Positions 7,780 to 16,119 of a DNA stretch of 64,000 bases are shown one piece after another (position 1 is the first letter of the stretch; each line of letters starts with the position of its first letter). The notes under the pieces are model-generated. The model saw nothing but the letters and a program-made list of their open reading frames with translations. It made no database searches and was not told the DNA's origin. The DNA is from CAWCUZ01 sp963798795 (GTDB lineage: Bacteria > Acidobacteriota > Vicinamibacteria > Vicinamibacterales > SCN-69-37), in contig CAWCUZ010000001.1 of assembly GCA_963798795.1 (NCBI GenBank), forward strand, positions 1,612,001 to 1,676,000. Direction: 5' to 3'. The position numbers and the translations under genes are program-made.

Positions 7780-9528
7780 ATGCTGACATTCGCTGCCGTC
7801 GTCCTCGCGCTTGGCTTGCCGGCCGGTCCGGGCCAGGGGCAGATCGTGTCGCTCACGCTGTCTCCGCCGTCCCCGGTGGTGCGCGGCGCGAGCGAGACGT
7901 TCTCGATCGGCTTTCAGACGCCGTGCGGCGCCGTGCAGATCAACTTCGGCGACGAAACCACCGTCGTCCTCTCGATCTCGGGGCCGTCGCCGTTGACGAC
8001 GACGCACGCGTATCCGGCCACCGGGTCGTTCACCATTACCGTCAAGGGCCAGGCCGACTGCGGCGGCCAGACGAGCACCACCCTGATCGTCACCGACCCA
8101 CCACCACCGCCGCCGCCGGCGCTGCCGGATCTGGTCATCGCCGTGACCACGAGCGGCACCAGGTCCGTCCAGCCGAATTCGCCGACGACACTTCAGGTCA
8201 CCGTTCGCAACACCGGCGCGGGCAGCGCCAGCAACGTCGTGTTTGCCGTCGTGTTCGCCGAACTCGACTGGCACGCGCCGCCGGGCGGATCGGTCGGCCA
8301 GGGCTGCTCGTTCGGCCTCCATGACGGCCATTCAGCCGCCGTCTGCAATGCGGGCCGGATTCCGGCCGGCAGCGTCTACCACCTCCAGATCAACGTGGTG
8401 ACCCCCGCGCTACCGGGCGGGCAGGCTGCAGTCGACGTCCACGTCCAGGCCCTCGCCGATCCCGACCGCCATCTCCCGGAAACGAACGACGACAACAACA
8501 CCGACTCAGTCGTGATTCACCTGGCGGCGCTGCCCAATCTCGATCCCGAAACGCACGGCCCCACACACGTCACTGCCGGCGCCAACTACACCTATCCCGT
8601 CGACGTGCACAACAGCGGCGCGGGCCCGGCGCAGGCCCCGGTCGTCCGGATGCAACTGCCCCGCGAGGTGGATTTCGTCCGCGTGGAGCAGAGCGCCTTC
8701 GCCACGTGCACGACCTCCGGCACGGCTGGTGCCGGCGGCGGCGTTTTTCTCACGTGCACCGGACCGTCGCTTGCGGGCGGCGAGACGGCGCACGTCGACG
8801 TCGTCGTCCGGCCGATTGTCGGGCTCTCGGATGGGCAGCAGATGCTGTTCACGGTCAACGTCGATCCCGATCGCCGCGTGGCGGAGACCGACGAGTACGA
8901 CAACAGCGCCGGCGTCATGACGACCATCACGTCGCCGGCCGACCTGCGCATTTCGTCCGTCACCGTGACGGACCTGCCCGAGCCGCCGCCGGCCTCCGGG
9001 GGCACGTCGTGCACCGCCGATATCCGGCCCGACGTCCTGGCCAACACGCTCGTCCGGGTGACCGTGGCCAATGACGGCCCCGGCGTGAGCCCGAGCACGC
9101 GACTGCACCTGACCTGGGAACGCGGCATGGTGCGCGAATCCGCCGGGGAGAGCACCAACTGCCCTCCCGGGTTGAGCTGCCACCGCGGGGTCTGCGCCGG
9201 TGTCGCGGCACCGCCGTGCTTCACCGACTGCGACGTGTCCTCCGTCTTCCCCGGACGGTCACACACGATTGACGTTCGGATGCACCGGCCCGGGGGGCTC
9301 TTCGAGGGCCGTGTCGTGCTCGGACAGGCGACCGTGGATCCGCAGAGCGCCGTCAACGATCCGGACCGGTCGAACAACTCCAGGTCGATGGTCCGTGAAG
9401 GGCTGCCCGAACCCGTCGCGACCGCCGTCGTGCCCGGCCCCGGCGGCCTGGTCGCGGCCCTGCTGGTCTTCGCCGGACTCGGCGCTGTCAGCGGCGCGCG
9501 GCGGCTGCGACGGGGGCCCCGGACGTAG
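7780..9528 (+). CDS. Surface protein with PKD-like and CARDB repeats and a C-terminal anchor
   Basis: I chose the ATG at MLTFAAVVLALGLPAG, which has a strong GGGGAGGGG ribosome site 7-8 bases upstream and gives a signal peptide ending near QGQ. An N-terminal PKD-like domain (VSLTLSPPSPVVRG ... TTHAYPATGSFTITV) is followed by a proline linker. Three CARDB-type beta-sandwich repeats come next, each starting like PDLVIAV/PNLDPE/ADLRISSV and carrying ETDEYDN or ETNDDNN motifs. Paired cysteines occur at ~160-200 and ~430-480. The last 35 residues (PGPGGLVAALLVF, then GLGAVSGARRLRRG) form a Gly/Pro motif, one membrane span and a basic tail, like a protein-sorting signal. It is divergent from the barrel gene, 141 bases apart. 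Confidence 0.75.
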   Translation: MLTFAAVVLALGLPAGPGQGQIVSLTLSPPSPVVRGASETFSIGFQTPCGAVQINFGDETTVVLSISGPSPLTTTHAYPATGSFTITVKGQADCGGQTSTTLIVTDPPPPPPPALPDLVIAVTTSGTRSVQPNSPTTLQVTVRNTGAGSASNVVFAVVFAELDWHAPPGGSVGQGCSFGLHDGHSAAVCNAGRIPAGSVYHLQINVVTPALPGGQAAVDVHVQALADPDRHLPETNDDNNTDSVVIHLAALPNLDPETHGPTHVTAGANYTYPVDVHNSGAGPAQAPVVRMQLPREVDFVRVEQSAFATCTTSGTAGAGGGVFLTCTGPSLAGGETAHVDVVVRPIVGLSDGQQMLFTVNVDPDRRVAETDEYDNSAGVMTTITSPADLRISSVTVTDLPEPPPASGGTSCTADIRPDVLANTLVRVTVANDGPGVSPSTRLHLTWERGMVRESAGESTNCPPGLSCHRGVCAGVAAPPCFTDCDVSSVFPGRSHTIDVRMHRPGGLFEGRVVLGQATVDPQSAVNDPDRSNNSRSMVREGLPEPVATAVVPGPGGLVAALLVFAGLGAVSGARRLRRGPRT

Positions 9529-9552
9529 CCGCGAATGACGGCCGGCGGCACG

Positions 9553-9586
9553 GGCCGGCGTCGGCAACAAATCACCGACGCCGGCC
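9553..9586 (+). terminator. Strong GC hairpin, probable terminator
   Basis: A perfect 12-bp stem (GGCCGGCGTCGG and its complement) encloses a 10-base loop, 24 bases after the CARDB gene stop and 34 bases before the kinase start. No clear T-tract follows, so intrinsic termination is inferred from position and stability only. Confidence 0.55.
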
Positions 9587-9620
9587 GCCGGATGCGGCAT
9601 ACTACCCGCCCCCAACGGAC

Positions 9621-12029
9621 ATGGCCGAACCGGACTGGACGCGCATCCGCGCCGAATTCGCGCGCATCGAGGAGGCGCCGGCGCCGGAACGCGCGGCGCT
9701 CGTCGCCGCGCTCGACCCGGACGTGCGCGCTGAAGTCGACTCCCTGCTCGCGGCGCTCGATGCGGCGGGCGGCTTCCTCAGTCTCCCCGAGGGGCCGGTC
9801 CCCGGCCCGGGCGCCACGCTGGGCGCCTACGTGCTGCGCGAGGAGATCGGCCGGGGCGGCATGGGCGTCGTCTATCGCGCCGAGCGACACGACGGCCAGT
9901 TCGACAAGCAGGTCGCCGTCAAGATTGCCGACGGGCGTCTGTTCGCGCCCGAGGCCGAGCGCCGCTTCCTCCAGGAGGGCCGCATTCTCGCGCGCCTCGA
10001 TCACCCCCACATCGTCCGGCTGCTCGACGCGGGCGTGTCGGCGGGTCATCGCTACTTCGTGATGGAGCTGGTGCAGGGCGCTGCCATCACCGATTTCGCC
10101 GCCCGCCATGCGCTGGACCTCGCCGCCCGCTCGCGCCGGTTTCTCGACGTGTGCGCGGCCATCCACTACGCCCATCAGCACCTGGTGCTGCACCGCGACC
10201 TGAAACCCGGCAACATCATCGTCACCGACGACGGCACCGTGAAAGTGCTGGACTTCGGCATCGCCCAGGTCCTCCTGGACGAGACCGGATCGGCTGCCGG
10301 CGGCACGACCGCCCTGCATCCGCTGTCATTCGGCTGCGCCAGTCCGGAACAGATGCGCGGCGAGCCGCTGTCGCTCGCCTCCGATGTCTACGCCCTGGGC
10401 GTCCTGCTCTACGAACTGGCGACGGGCGTCAATCCGCAGTTCCGGCCCGGGGCGACGTTCCAAGAGACCTTCCGGCGCGTCGTGCACGAGGCGCCGGTGC
10501 CGCCGAGCCGCGTGGCGCGGGGCCTCCCGCGGGACCTCGACGCCATCGTGCTGAAGGCGCTCGCCCGGGAGCCGCGCGATCGGTACGCGTCGGTGGCGGA
10601 ACTGCAGGCCGACGTGGATCGCCTGCTGACCGCTCGGCCGGTGCTCGCCCGGCGGCCCAGTCCCCCTTATGTGTTCGGCCGCTTCGTGCGCCGCAACACG
10701 GGCCTCTCGACCATGGCCGCCCTGCTGCTCGTCGCGATCGGCGTCGGCACGGCGGCCTCCGTCGTGCAGGCGCGAACCGCGAAGCGCCGCTTCGACGACG
10801 CCCGGCAGCTCATCCACTCCGTCATCTTCGACCTCCAGCCCAGACTGGAAGCGATTCCGGCCACGCTCCCGATCCGGCAGGCGCTGATCGAACAGACGAT
10901 GCGCTATCTCGAGTCGGTGTCACGCGAGGCGGGCGGCAACGTCGAGCTGCTCGTCGAGCTGTCGAACGCCTATCAGCAGCTCGCGCGCGTGCAGGGCGAC
11001 GTGACGACGTCCAGTCTCGGCCATCAAGTTGACGCCGCCGACCGGTATGGCAAGGCCGACGCGCTGATGGCGCGAGCGACCGCCGCCGCGCCGCGCGACC
11101 CCGACGTTCTCAAGGCCGCCGCCCTCCTCTACGCCCGCCTGGCGGGGTTCGACAACACCCAGGGCCGGTCGGACGCCGCGTTCCTCCACGCCAGGCAGGC
11201 GCTCGCCTTCGCCGAACGCAACCAGGCCGCGCGCCCCGGCGAGTTCGACGCGCGCGAAATCGTGGCCGTCTCGGTCTTCTACCTGGGCGTCGCCGCGCCG
11301 GCCACGGACTGGCAGATGCGCGTGGACACCTTCGAGCGGGCGAACGCTCTGTATCGCACGCTGGCCGCCGAGCTGCCGGCCAAGGAGGGGCTTGCGCGCA
11401 ACGTCGGCATCACCGAGCGGTATCTGGCGTCGCTCTACCACGACAAATCGCAGCACACGCAGGCGCGCGACCACGGTCTGCGCGCGCTGGAGGTGTCCGA
11501 GCAGACCCTGGCGAGACGCCCCCCCGACCCGGCTCTGCGGCTCGAGGTCATGACCGACGCCGGACTGGTCGGGACCTACCTCGATGCCGTCGGCGACTAC
11601 TCGGCGGGCGCGCGGCTGTATCACCGGGCGATTGACCTGGCCGATGCCCTCGTCTCGGAGGATGCCGGCAACGCGCGCGCCCGCATCCTGCTGGCCGAGG
11701 CCGCGCGCAACCTCGGCCGGAACCGCCTCGCCGTGCAGGCGGTGCCCGAGGCGCAGGAACCGGCTGCCCGGGCGGTCGCGATCTACGACGTGCTGGAACA
11801 CGCCGGCCAGCTGGCCCCGGGCCTGCGCTGGCGATTCGCCAACGCGATGGCCACGCTGGCCGACGCCGAGCAGGCCGCCGGCCAGCCAGCCCTCGCCTGC
11901 GCCGACTACCGCCGCGCCGTCCAGATGTTCGACGAGGCGGATCGCCAGGAAGCGCTGATTGATCTCGTCAAGGTCGATGCCGACCGCGCGCGCGCGAGCC
12001 TGGCCGAATGCAGACCGCCGGGGCCGTGA
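9621..12029 (+). CDS. Membrane Ser/Thr protein kinase with TPR-like C-terminal half
   Basis: The 802-residue protein has a short N-terminal helical region like that of its paralogue at 49882. A Hanks-type kinase domain follows at about 70-335: GRGGMG at 77-82, catalytic Lys101, HRDLKPGN from 191, DFG 211-213, SPEQMRG in the activation segment. A juxtamembrane stretch leads to one membrane span at about 363-383, and the remaining ~420 residues are helical repeats of TPR type. The family phosphorylates Ser/Thr of cytoplasmic partners. This architecture, paired with ECF sigma factors, is common in Acidobacteria. A secreted protein follows and an ECF gene converges from downstream, so a shared pathway is plausible. 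Confidence 0.9.
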   Translation: MAEPDWTRIRAEFARIEEAPAPERAALVAALDPDVRAEVDSLLAALDAAGGFLSLPEGPVPGPGATLGAYVLREEIGRGGMGVVYRAERHDGQFDKQVAVKIADGRLFAPEAERRFLQEGRILARLDHPHIVRLLDAGVSAGHRYFVMELVQGAAITDFAARHALDLAARSRRFLDVCAAIHYAHQHLVLHRDLKPGNIIVTDDGTVKVLDFGIAQVLLDETGSAAGGTTALHPLSFGCASPEQMRGEPLSLASDVYALGVLLYELATGVNPQFRPGATFQETFRRVVHEAPVPPSRVARGLPRDLDAIVLKALAREPRDRYASVAELQADVDRLLTARPVLARRPSPPYVFGRFVRRNTGLSTMAALLLVAIGVGTAASVVQARTAKRRFDDARQLIHSVIFDLQPRLEAIPATLPIRQALIEQTMRYLESVSREAGGNVELLVELSNAYQQLARVQGDVTTSSLGHQVDAADRYGKADALMARATAAAPRDPDVLKAAALLYARLAGFDNTQGRSDAAFLHARQALAFAERNQAARPGEFDAREIVAVSVFYLGVAAPATDWQMRVDTFERANALYRTLAAELPAKEGLARNVGITERYLASLYHDKSQHTQARDHGLRALEVSEQTLARRPPDPALRLEVMTDAGLVGTYLDAVGDYSAGARLYHRAIDLADALVSEDAGNARARILLAEAARNLGRNRLAVQAVPEAQEPAARAVAIYDVLEHAGQLAPGLRWRFANAMATLADAEQAAGQPALACADYRRAVQMFDEADRQEALIDLVKVDADRARASLAECRPPGP

Positions 12030-12076
12030 GCCAACCCGCACGGTGATTGCGCCAGATGGATCAGAAGGAGATCCCC

Positions 12077-12715
12077 ATGATCACATCTGATCGCCGTGTT
12101 CGCCTGTCTTCTGCGTCACCTGTCCGCCGGGCCACTGCCTGGGCGGCCATGATCAGCCTCGTCGCCCTGTCGGTCTGGACTCCGGTTCATGCGCAGCGCC
12201 AGCCGGGCACCGGACTGAAAGCAGCGCCCCTCGACGTCGGGGCCGTGCAGCCGTTCGCCGAGGCGCTGATGGCCTTCGACCAGGCCGCGCGCCGCAATCA
12301 GGGCAAGGTCCAAGACGCCACGCGGCGGCTCGCCGACCTCGAGAAGCTGGCACCCGCCGCGAAGACCGAGATCCAGTCGTTCGTCAGCCGCCTCCGCCAG
12401 GCGAACGAGAGCGCCGCGTTCGACGCCTTCGTCTACAGCCAGACCGCCGAGAGCGGCCGCCCCACGCTCGCGGCCGAGATCCGTGCCGAAGGCGGTCCGT
12501 CGGCGCTGCTGGCCAAGGCCGGCACGCTGATCGACCAGCTCATCGCCGAGCGGCGGAAGGCCGGATCGGTATCGAGCCTCGATCGCGTCCTCGAAACACT
12601 CGGCCTGACGGCCGTGCTGAGTGCGGGGTTCTGGACGACCGCGTGCGGCGCGACGTTCTGGGTGCTCACCGTGGGCCGCGGCACGAACCTCGCCTACAAG
12701 GCCTGCTACTACTGA
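12077..12715 (+). CDS. Secreted helical protein of unknown function
   Basis: The start is the ATG six bases after an AAGGAG site; an in-frame ATG 21 bases upstream overlaps that site and is less likely. The 212-residue product has a twin-basic N-terminus followed by a signal peptide (AMISLVALSVWTPVHAQ). The middle is alpha-helical and charged (FAEALMAFDQAARR ... IQSFVSRLRQANES). The C-terminus is hydrophobic with two cysteines (GFWTTACGATFWVLTVG ... YKACYY). I recognise no family. It follows the kinase on the same strand by 47 bases and may be its periplasmic partner; that link is inference. Confidence 0.6.
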   Translation: MITSDRRVRLSSASPVRRATAWAAMISLVALSVWTPVHAQRQPGTGLKAAPLDVGAVQPFAEALMAFDQAARRNQGKVQDATRRLADLEKLAPAAKTEIQSFVSRLRQANESAAFDAFVYSQTAESGRPTLAAEIRAEGGPSALLAKAGTLIDQLIAERRKAGSVSSLDRVLETLGLTAVLSAGFWTTACGATFWVLTVGRGTNLAYKACYY

Positions 12716-12731
12716 GGGCGCACCGGGACGA

Positions 12732-13292
12732 TCACCCTGCGGACGGGCCGAGCGCCCGAGCCAGCCACGCACGGGCGAACGCCCAGTGCCGCTTGATCGT
12801 CGCGGGGCCCACGTCCAGGCATTCGGCGGCCTCGTCAATCGAGAGGCCGCCGAAGAACCGCAGCTCGACGACCCGGGCCGGCTTGGGGGCGATCGCGGCG
12901 AGCCGGGTCAGCACATCGTCGAGGGCGACAATGTCGAGGCGGAGGTCGATGCCGACCTCCGCCGCTTCGTCAAAGGTCGCGGGCGTCACGCCGCTGCCGC
13001 GCTTCGCCGCGCGGTGGCGACGCGCGTGATCGACCAGGATGCGCCGCATCGCCTGCGCGGCCGCCCCGTAGAAGTGGGCGCGGTTGCGGAACCCGGCCTC
13101 GCGCTGTCCCACAAGACGCAGGTAGGCCTCGTGGACCAGGGCGGTCGGCTGGAGCGTGTGGTCGGGTCGCTCGTGGCGGAGATAGTGACCCGCGAGCTGG
13201 TGCAGCTCGTCATAGACGAGCGGCATCAGCTCCCGGAGCGCGTCACCGTCGCCCCGGCTCCAGCGCTCGAGCAAGTCGGTGACGTTCGCCAT
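12732..13292 (-). CDS. ECF-type sigma-70-like factor (acidobacterial kinase-associated group)
   Basis: The 186-residue protein starts at MANVTDLLERWSRGD. Sigma region 2 is seen in LMPLVYDELHQLAGHYLR...TLQPTALVHEAYLRL and AHFYGAAAQAMRRILVDHAR. Region 4 is a helix-turn-helix in ARVVELRFFGGLSIDEAAECLDV...ATIKRHWAFARAWL. The sequence matches the group often found beside TPR-carrying Ser/Thr kinases. No anti-sigma gene is adjacent, so control by phosphorylation is an inference from the group. Its stop faces the stop of the secreted-protein gene 17 bases away, and the kinase lies just beyond. The start of the next secreted gene lies upstream on the same strand. Confidence 0.88.
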   Translation of the reverse strand: MANVTDLLERWSRGDGDALRELMPLVYDELHQLAGHYLRHERPDHTLQPTALVHEAYLRLVGQREAGFRNRAHFYGAAAQAMRRILVDHARRHRAAKRGSGVTPATFDEAAEVGIDLRLDIVALDDVLTRLAAIAPKPARVVELRFFGGLSIDEAAECLDVGPATIKRHWAFARAWLARALGPSAG

Positions 13293-13303
13293 GCGCCTGC
13301 CGT

Positions 13304-13723
13304 CTACGTGCCCGACCCCCAGCTCTCCCGGCCGACCTTCCACGCGCCGTCTTCCTTGATGATCTGGACGGTGCCCTGAGTCGGCTTCTTGTCGGCGTCG
13401 AGGCCGGTCACCGCGAGCGTGGCGCCCGAATCAGTCTTCGTTTCCTTCGTCACCTTCAGATTGGTCACCGTCGCCATCGACTTCAGCATGTCGAACATCA
13501 TCGGCCGCTGCTCTTTCGGCGTGGCTTCGACCTGGTCGCGCACCGGCTTGGCCATGTAGGGCATGACCTCATCGATCGTCGTGGCTTTGTCGAACGCGGC
13601 GCGGAACTCGAGGTAGAAGTCGGTCGCTGTCTGGTTCTTGGTCTGGGCCGCCGCCGGTGCTGCGGCGGCGAAGAGCATCACGGCCTGGGCCATCAAGCAG
13701 ATGGCATTCCTGACGTGTGTCAT
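13304..13723 (-). CDS. Small secreted protein, DUF4878-like
   Basis: This 139-residue protein has a signal peptide (AICLMAQAVMLFAAAAPAAAQ). The mature part, TDFYLEFRAAFDKATTIDEVMPYM ... VQIIKEDGAWKVGRE, has the cone-shaped, NTF2-like outline of DUF4878/DUF3887 lipoprotein-like proteins ending in a W-K-V strand. Its function is unknown. It precedes the ECF gene on the same strand by 11 bases, so they probably form one unit. Its upstream region holds an array of 14-bp repeats starting 45 bases before the start codon. An ATG is chosen; a GTG five codons upstream is possible. Confidence 0.6.
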   Translation of the reverse strand: MTHVRNAICLMAQAVMLFAAAAPAAAQTKNQTATDFYLEFRAAFDKATTIDEVMPYMAKPVRDQVEATPKEQRPMMFDMLKSMATVTNLKVTKETKTDSGATLAVTGLDADKKPTQGTVQIIKEDGAWKVGRESWGSGT

Positions 13724-13767
13724 GGCGAGCCCCTCCACGGGAAGGTGCCATCGTACTCCGGAATCGG

Positions 13768-13879
13768 GTGCGGGGTGCGAGGTGCGGGGTGCAGCGTGCG
13801 GGGTGCGAGGTGCGGGGTGCAGCGTGCGGGGTGCAGCGTGCGGGGTGCGAGGTGCGGGGTGCAGCGTGCGGGGTGCAGC
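13768..13879. repeat. Eight tandem copies of a 14-bp unit
   Basis: The units are GTGCGGGGTGCGAG (a) and GTGCGGGGTGCAGC (b), in the order a-b-a-b-b-a-b-b, with no errors seen. The array sits immediately upstream of the small secreted protein gene, where its promoter should be. It is open in several frames and creates spurious reading frames. Confidence 0.95.
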
Positions 13880-14145
13880 GTGCGATTGGATCGTCGGGGC
13901 GCGCGGCAACCGCGGCGTGCCTCGGCGATCACGGGAAGAGACGGCAACTTCGCTGCCGGACCGGCCGGTCGCCGGGACGCGGCCCGCCCCGCCGGCGGCC
14001 GCCACGACCGGCGGATTCCTCGCAGCCGGGCCGAAATTCCGCGCCGGGTGCGCTGACCGCGCCATGACGACGCCGGCGGGGCCGCCCCCGCAGGACCTTC
14101 CCTGAAACGCCCGGCAGTGGTACCGTTTCGGGAGAGCTTTCCGAC
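13880..14145. other. Intergenic region, no gene seen
   Basis: This is the divergent space between the repeat array and the YjbQ-like gene. Near its right end a short inverted repeat (TGAAACG ... CGTTTCG) spans about 14103-14130, and GGGAGAG follows as a likely ribosome site. I see nothing else. Confidence 0.5.
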
Positions 14146-15207
14146 GTGGCGCCCCTGGAACTGACCGTCGAACTGGAGCCGCGGACGCGCGTGGACGTCA
14201 TCGACGCCCGCGCGCGCGCCATCGCCGTCCACGGCGACCGGCTCGCCGCCTATCCCCGCGCGCTGTATTCCTCGTTCCACACCACGGCCGGCTACCTGCC
14301 GCAGAGCCTGGCCGCGCGCCTGACGTCGAAGCCCGACGGCCTCGAGCCGTATCTCGATCTCTTCCGAGCCGTTTTTCCCGAAGGCGCCGGGTATCAGCAC
14401 GACCAGCTGCACCTGCGCTCCGAGCTGGAGCCGGCGCAACGCGAAGTCGAGCCGACGAACGCCGATTCCCACCTGGCGTTCATGGGCGGCGGACTGCGCG
14501 CGTGCGTGTCGTACGTCACGCGGCCCGGGCCCGTGCCGTTCATCGACCTGGACGGCGTCTTCCAGGGCCGACCGCGGCGGCGGACGACGACGATTGTCGG
14601 CTACAACCGCGAGGTGGAGGTCGGCCGCATGCGTCTGCGGGTGCCGGTCTCCAAGCACCCGGTCGACGCCGTGAACCTCAAGGCGCCGCGGCTCGGCCTG
14701 TACGGCGAGCTGGCGGAGTTCATCGACCGCCACGGCGTCAGCAAGGGACGCGTGCGGCTCGAGCTCGCGCCCGGGGAGCAGTTCGCGAGCCTCACGGTCA
14801 ACGAATACGAGACGCTGCTCATGCAGCACGACCTCGCGGAGGTCCTGCGCAATCCGCTGTCGTTCGCCGTGCAGAAGGCGCGCCACGCGTGGAGCGACCC
14901 GCGGTCCGTTCCGACCAAGGCGATCGACTACGCCAAGTACGACATGGTTCGCGCGCTCAACCAGCTCCTCGATCGGTTCGGCCTCGGCGCCTCGCTCGTC
15001 GAGCGCATCCTCGCGCGCGCGCTCGCCGTGCCGGCGTCGCGCTTCCTCCGCATGAAGCGATCGGTCGACCTGCTCGTCTCCGACAGCCGCACGCCCGGAC
15101 GCGGCGCCGTGGTCGAAGGCACCTACCAGAGCCCGATCATGGTCCAGTGGCGCCCCGCCGACGCCCGTGAGCGCGTCATCGACGTCAGGCTCACCAGATT
15201 CTCATAG
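14146..15207 (+). CDS. YjbQ/UPF0047-like protein with extended C-terminus
   Basis: The GTG start (VAPLELTVELEPR) is preceded by a GGGAGAG ribosome site. Residues ~40-160 resemble the YjbQ fold: FHTTAGYLP, YQHDQLHLRSEL, TNADSHLAFMGGGL, VPFIDLDGVFQG and RRRTTTIVGYN match the order of TPGxxxxE/H.N..SH/G....LDG..R in that family. Some members have secondary thiamine-phosphate synthase activity. The remaining ~190 residues are absent from short YjbQ proteins; they contain LTVNEYETLLMQHDLAEVL and end in a beta segment (YQSPIMVQWRP). A distinct, longer family is likely. A repeat hairpin begins in the stop codon. Confidence 0.5.
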   Translation: MAPLELTVELEPRTRVDVIDARARAIAVHGDRLAAYPRALYSSFHTTAGYLPQSLAARLTSKPDGLEPYLDLFRAVFPEGAGYQHDQLHLRSELEPAQREVEPTNADSHLAFMGGGLRACVSYVTRPGPVPFIDLDGVFQGRPRRRTTTIVGYNREVEVGRMRLRVPVSKHPVDAVNLKAPRLGLYGELAEFIDRHGVSKGRVRLELAPGEQFASLTVNEYETLLMQHDLAEVLRNPLSFAVQKARHAWSDPRSVPTKAIDYAKYDMVRALNQLLDRFGLGASLVERILARALAVPASRFLRMKRSVDLLVSDSRTPGRGAVVEGTYQSPIMVQWRPADARERVIDVRLTRFS

Positions 15208-15470
15208 GTTCCGGGGTCGAGGTTCGCGGTTCCAGGGTCGTTCCACGTTCCAGGGTCGTTCCACGTTCCAGGGTCGTTCCACGTTCCAGGGTCGTTCCAC
15301 GTTCCAGGGTCCTTCCACGTTCCAGGGTCGTTCCACGTTCCAGGGTCGTTCCACGTTCCAGGGTCGTTCCACGTTCCAGGGTCCTTCCGCGTTCGGCGAA
15401 CCCGGAACCGTTGAACCGAACCCCAGAACCCGGAACGAACCTGGAACCGCGAACCCCGAACCCGGAACCT
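15206..15470. repeat. Inverted-arm element carrying nine copies of an 18-bp unit
   Basis: Arms at 15206-15236 and 15440-15470 are inverted copies of each other with only a few mismatches (AGGTTCCGGG-type core). Between them lie nine tandem units of GTTCCAGGGTCGTTCCAC, at 15229-15390, two with a C for G change and the last slightly divergent. The left arm starts inside the TAG stop of the preceding gene. A related arm occurs at 55946. The array is open on both strands and gives false repetitive proteins. Confidence 0.9.
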
Positions 15471-15485
15471 CCTCGTTCTTTCGTC

Positions 15486-16097
15486 TCATCGTTCTTTCAT
15501 GAGCACCCACGTCGTCATCGCCCTCTGGCCCTGCACGAGGGTGGTCTTGAGCGGATCGATCAGGCGGGCGCCGAAGGTGCGCGTGCGGTCGAAGAGCAGC
15601 GGCTCGTCGACCAGGTAGCGCTCGCTGCCGTCGGGCAGCAGGCCGCGGCGGCCGGCAAGCGGCTTGACGCGCGCCTCGATGCCGATCGTCGACGCGAGGC
15701 GGCAGAAGAACAGGCCGCGTGGCGCCAGATGGCGCCAGGTCGCTGACAGCATCGCATCGAACTCCGCACCGTCTCGTGCAAAATGCAGCACGGCGCTGCT
15801 GATGACGACGTCGGCGCACGCGTCCGGAAACGTCGAGTCCTGGATGCGCTCCGCGCGGAGCCGGTCGGCTGGCGTGGCCGGCGCGAGCGTGCGCGCCAGC
15901 TCGCGCGTTTCGCGGATCGCGCCCTCGTCGGCGTCGATCGCCGCGACGTCGTAGCCCTGGCGCAGGAAGTAGATGAGATTGCGGCCCCATCCGCACCCGG
16001 CGTCGAAAATCCGCATGCCGGGGCGGATGTGACCGCGCTGGAGCTGATCGAACAGGTAGATGTCGATCCCGCCGAACTGCTCCTCGACGGCGTTCAT
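15486..16097 (-). CDS. Class I SAM-dependent methyltransferase
   Basis: The 203-residue protein starts MNAVEEQFGGIDIYLFDQLQ. The SAM-binding motif I is IFDAGCGWGRNLIYF at about 30-44, with the acidic residue of motif II in AAIDADEGAIRE and motif IV in ADVVISSAVLHFARD. The layout resembles TehB/UbiE-type small-molecule methyltransferases. The substrate is unknown. It lies alone on the minus strand between a repeat element and a small outer-membrane protein gene, 22 bases after the latter's stop, so a shared transcript with that gene is possible. Confidence 0.85.
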   Translation of the reverse strand: MNAVEEQFGGIDIYLFDQLQRGHIRPGMRIFDAGCGWGRNLIYFLRQGYDVAAIDADEGAIRETRELARTLAPATPADRLRAERIQDSTFPDACADVVISSAVLHFARDGAEFDAMLSATWRHLAPRGLFFCRLASTIGIEARVKPLAGRRGLLPDGSERYLVDEPLLFDRTRTFGARLIDPLKTTLVQGQRAMTTWVLMKER

Positions 16098-16119
16098 GGG
16101 GCGGCCGGCGTGCCCGGCG

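Noticed and set aside
13768..13879. CRISPR-like array
   Set aside because: Units are directly adjacent with no unique spacers and no cas genes are nearby.
15167..15502. Six-residue-repeat proteins on both strands
   Set aside because: They arise only because the 18-bp tandem unit is a multiple of three and contains no stop codons.
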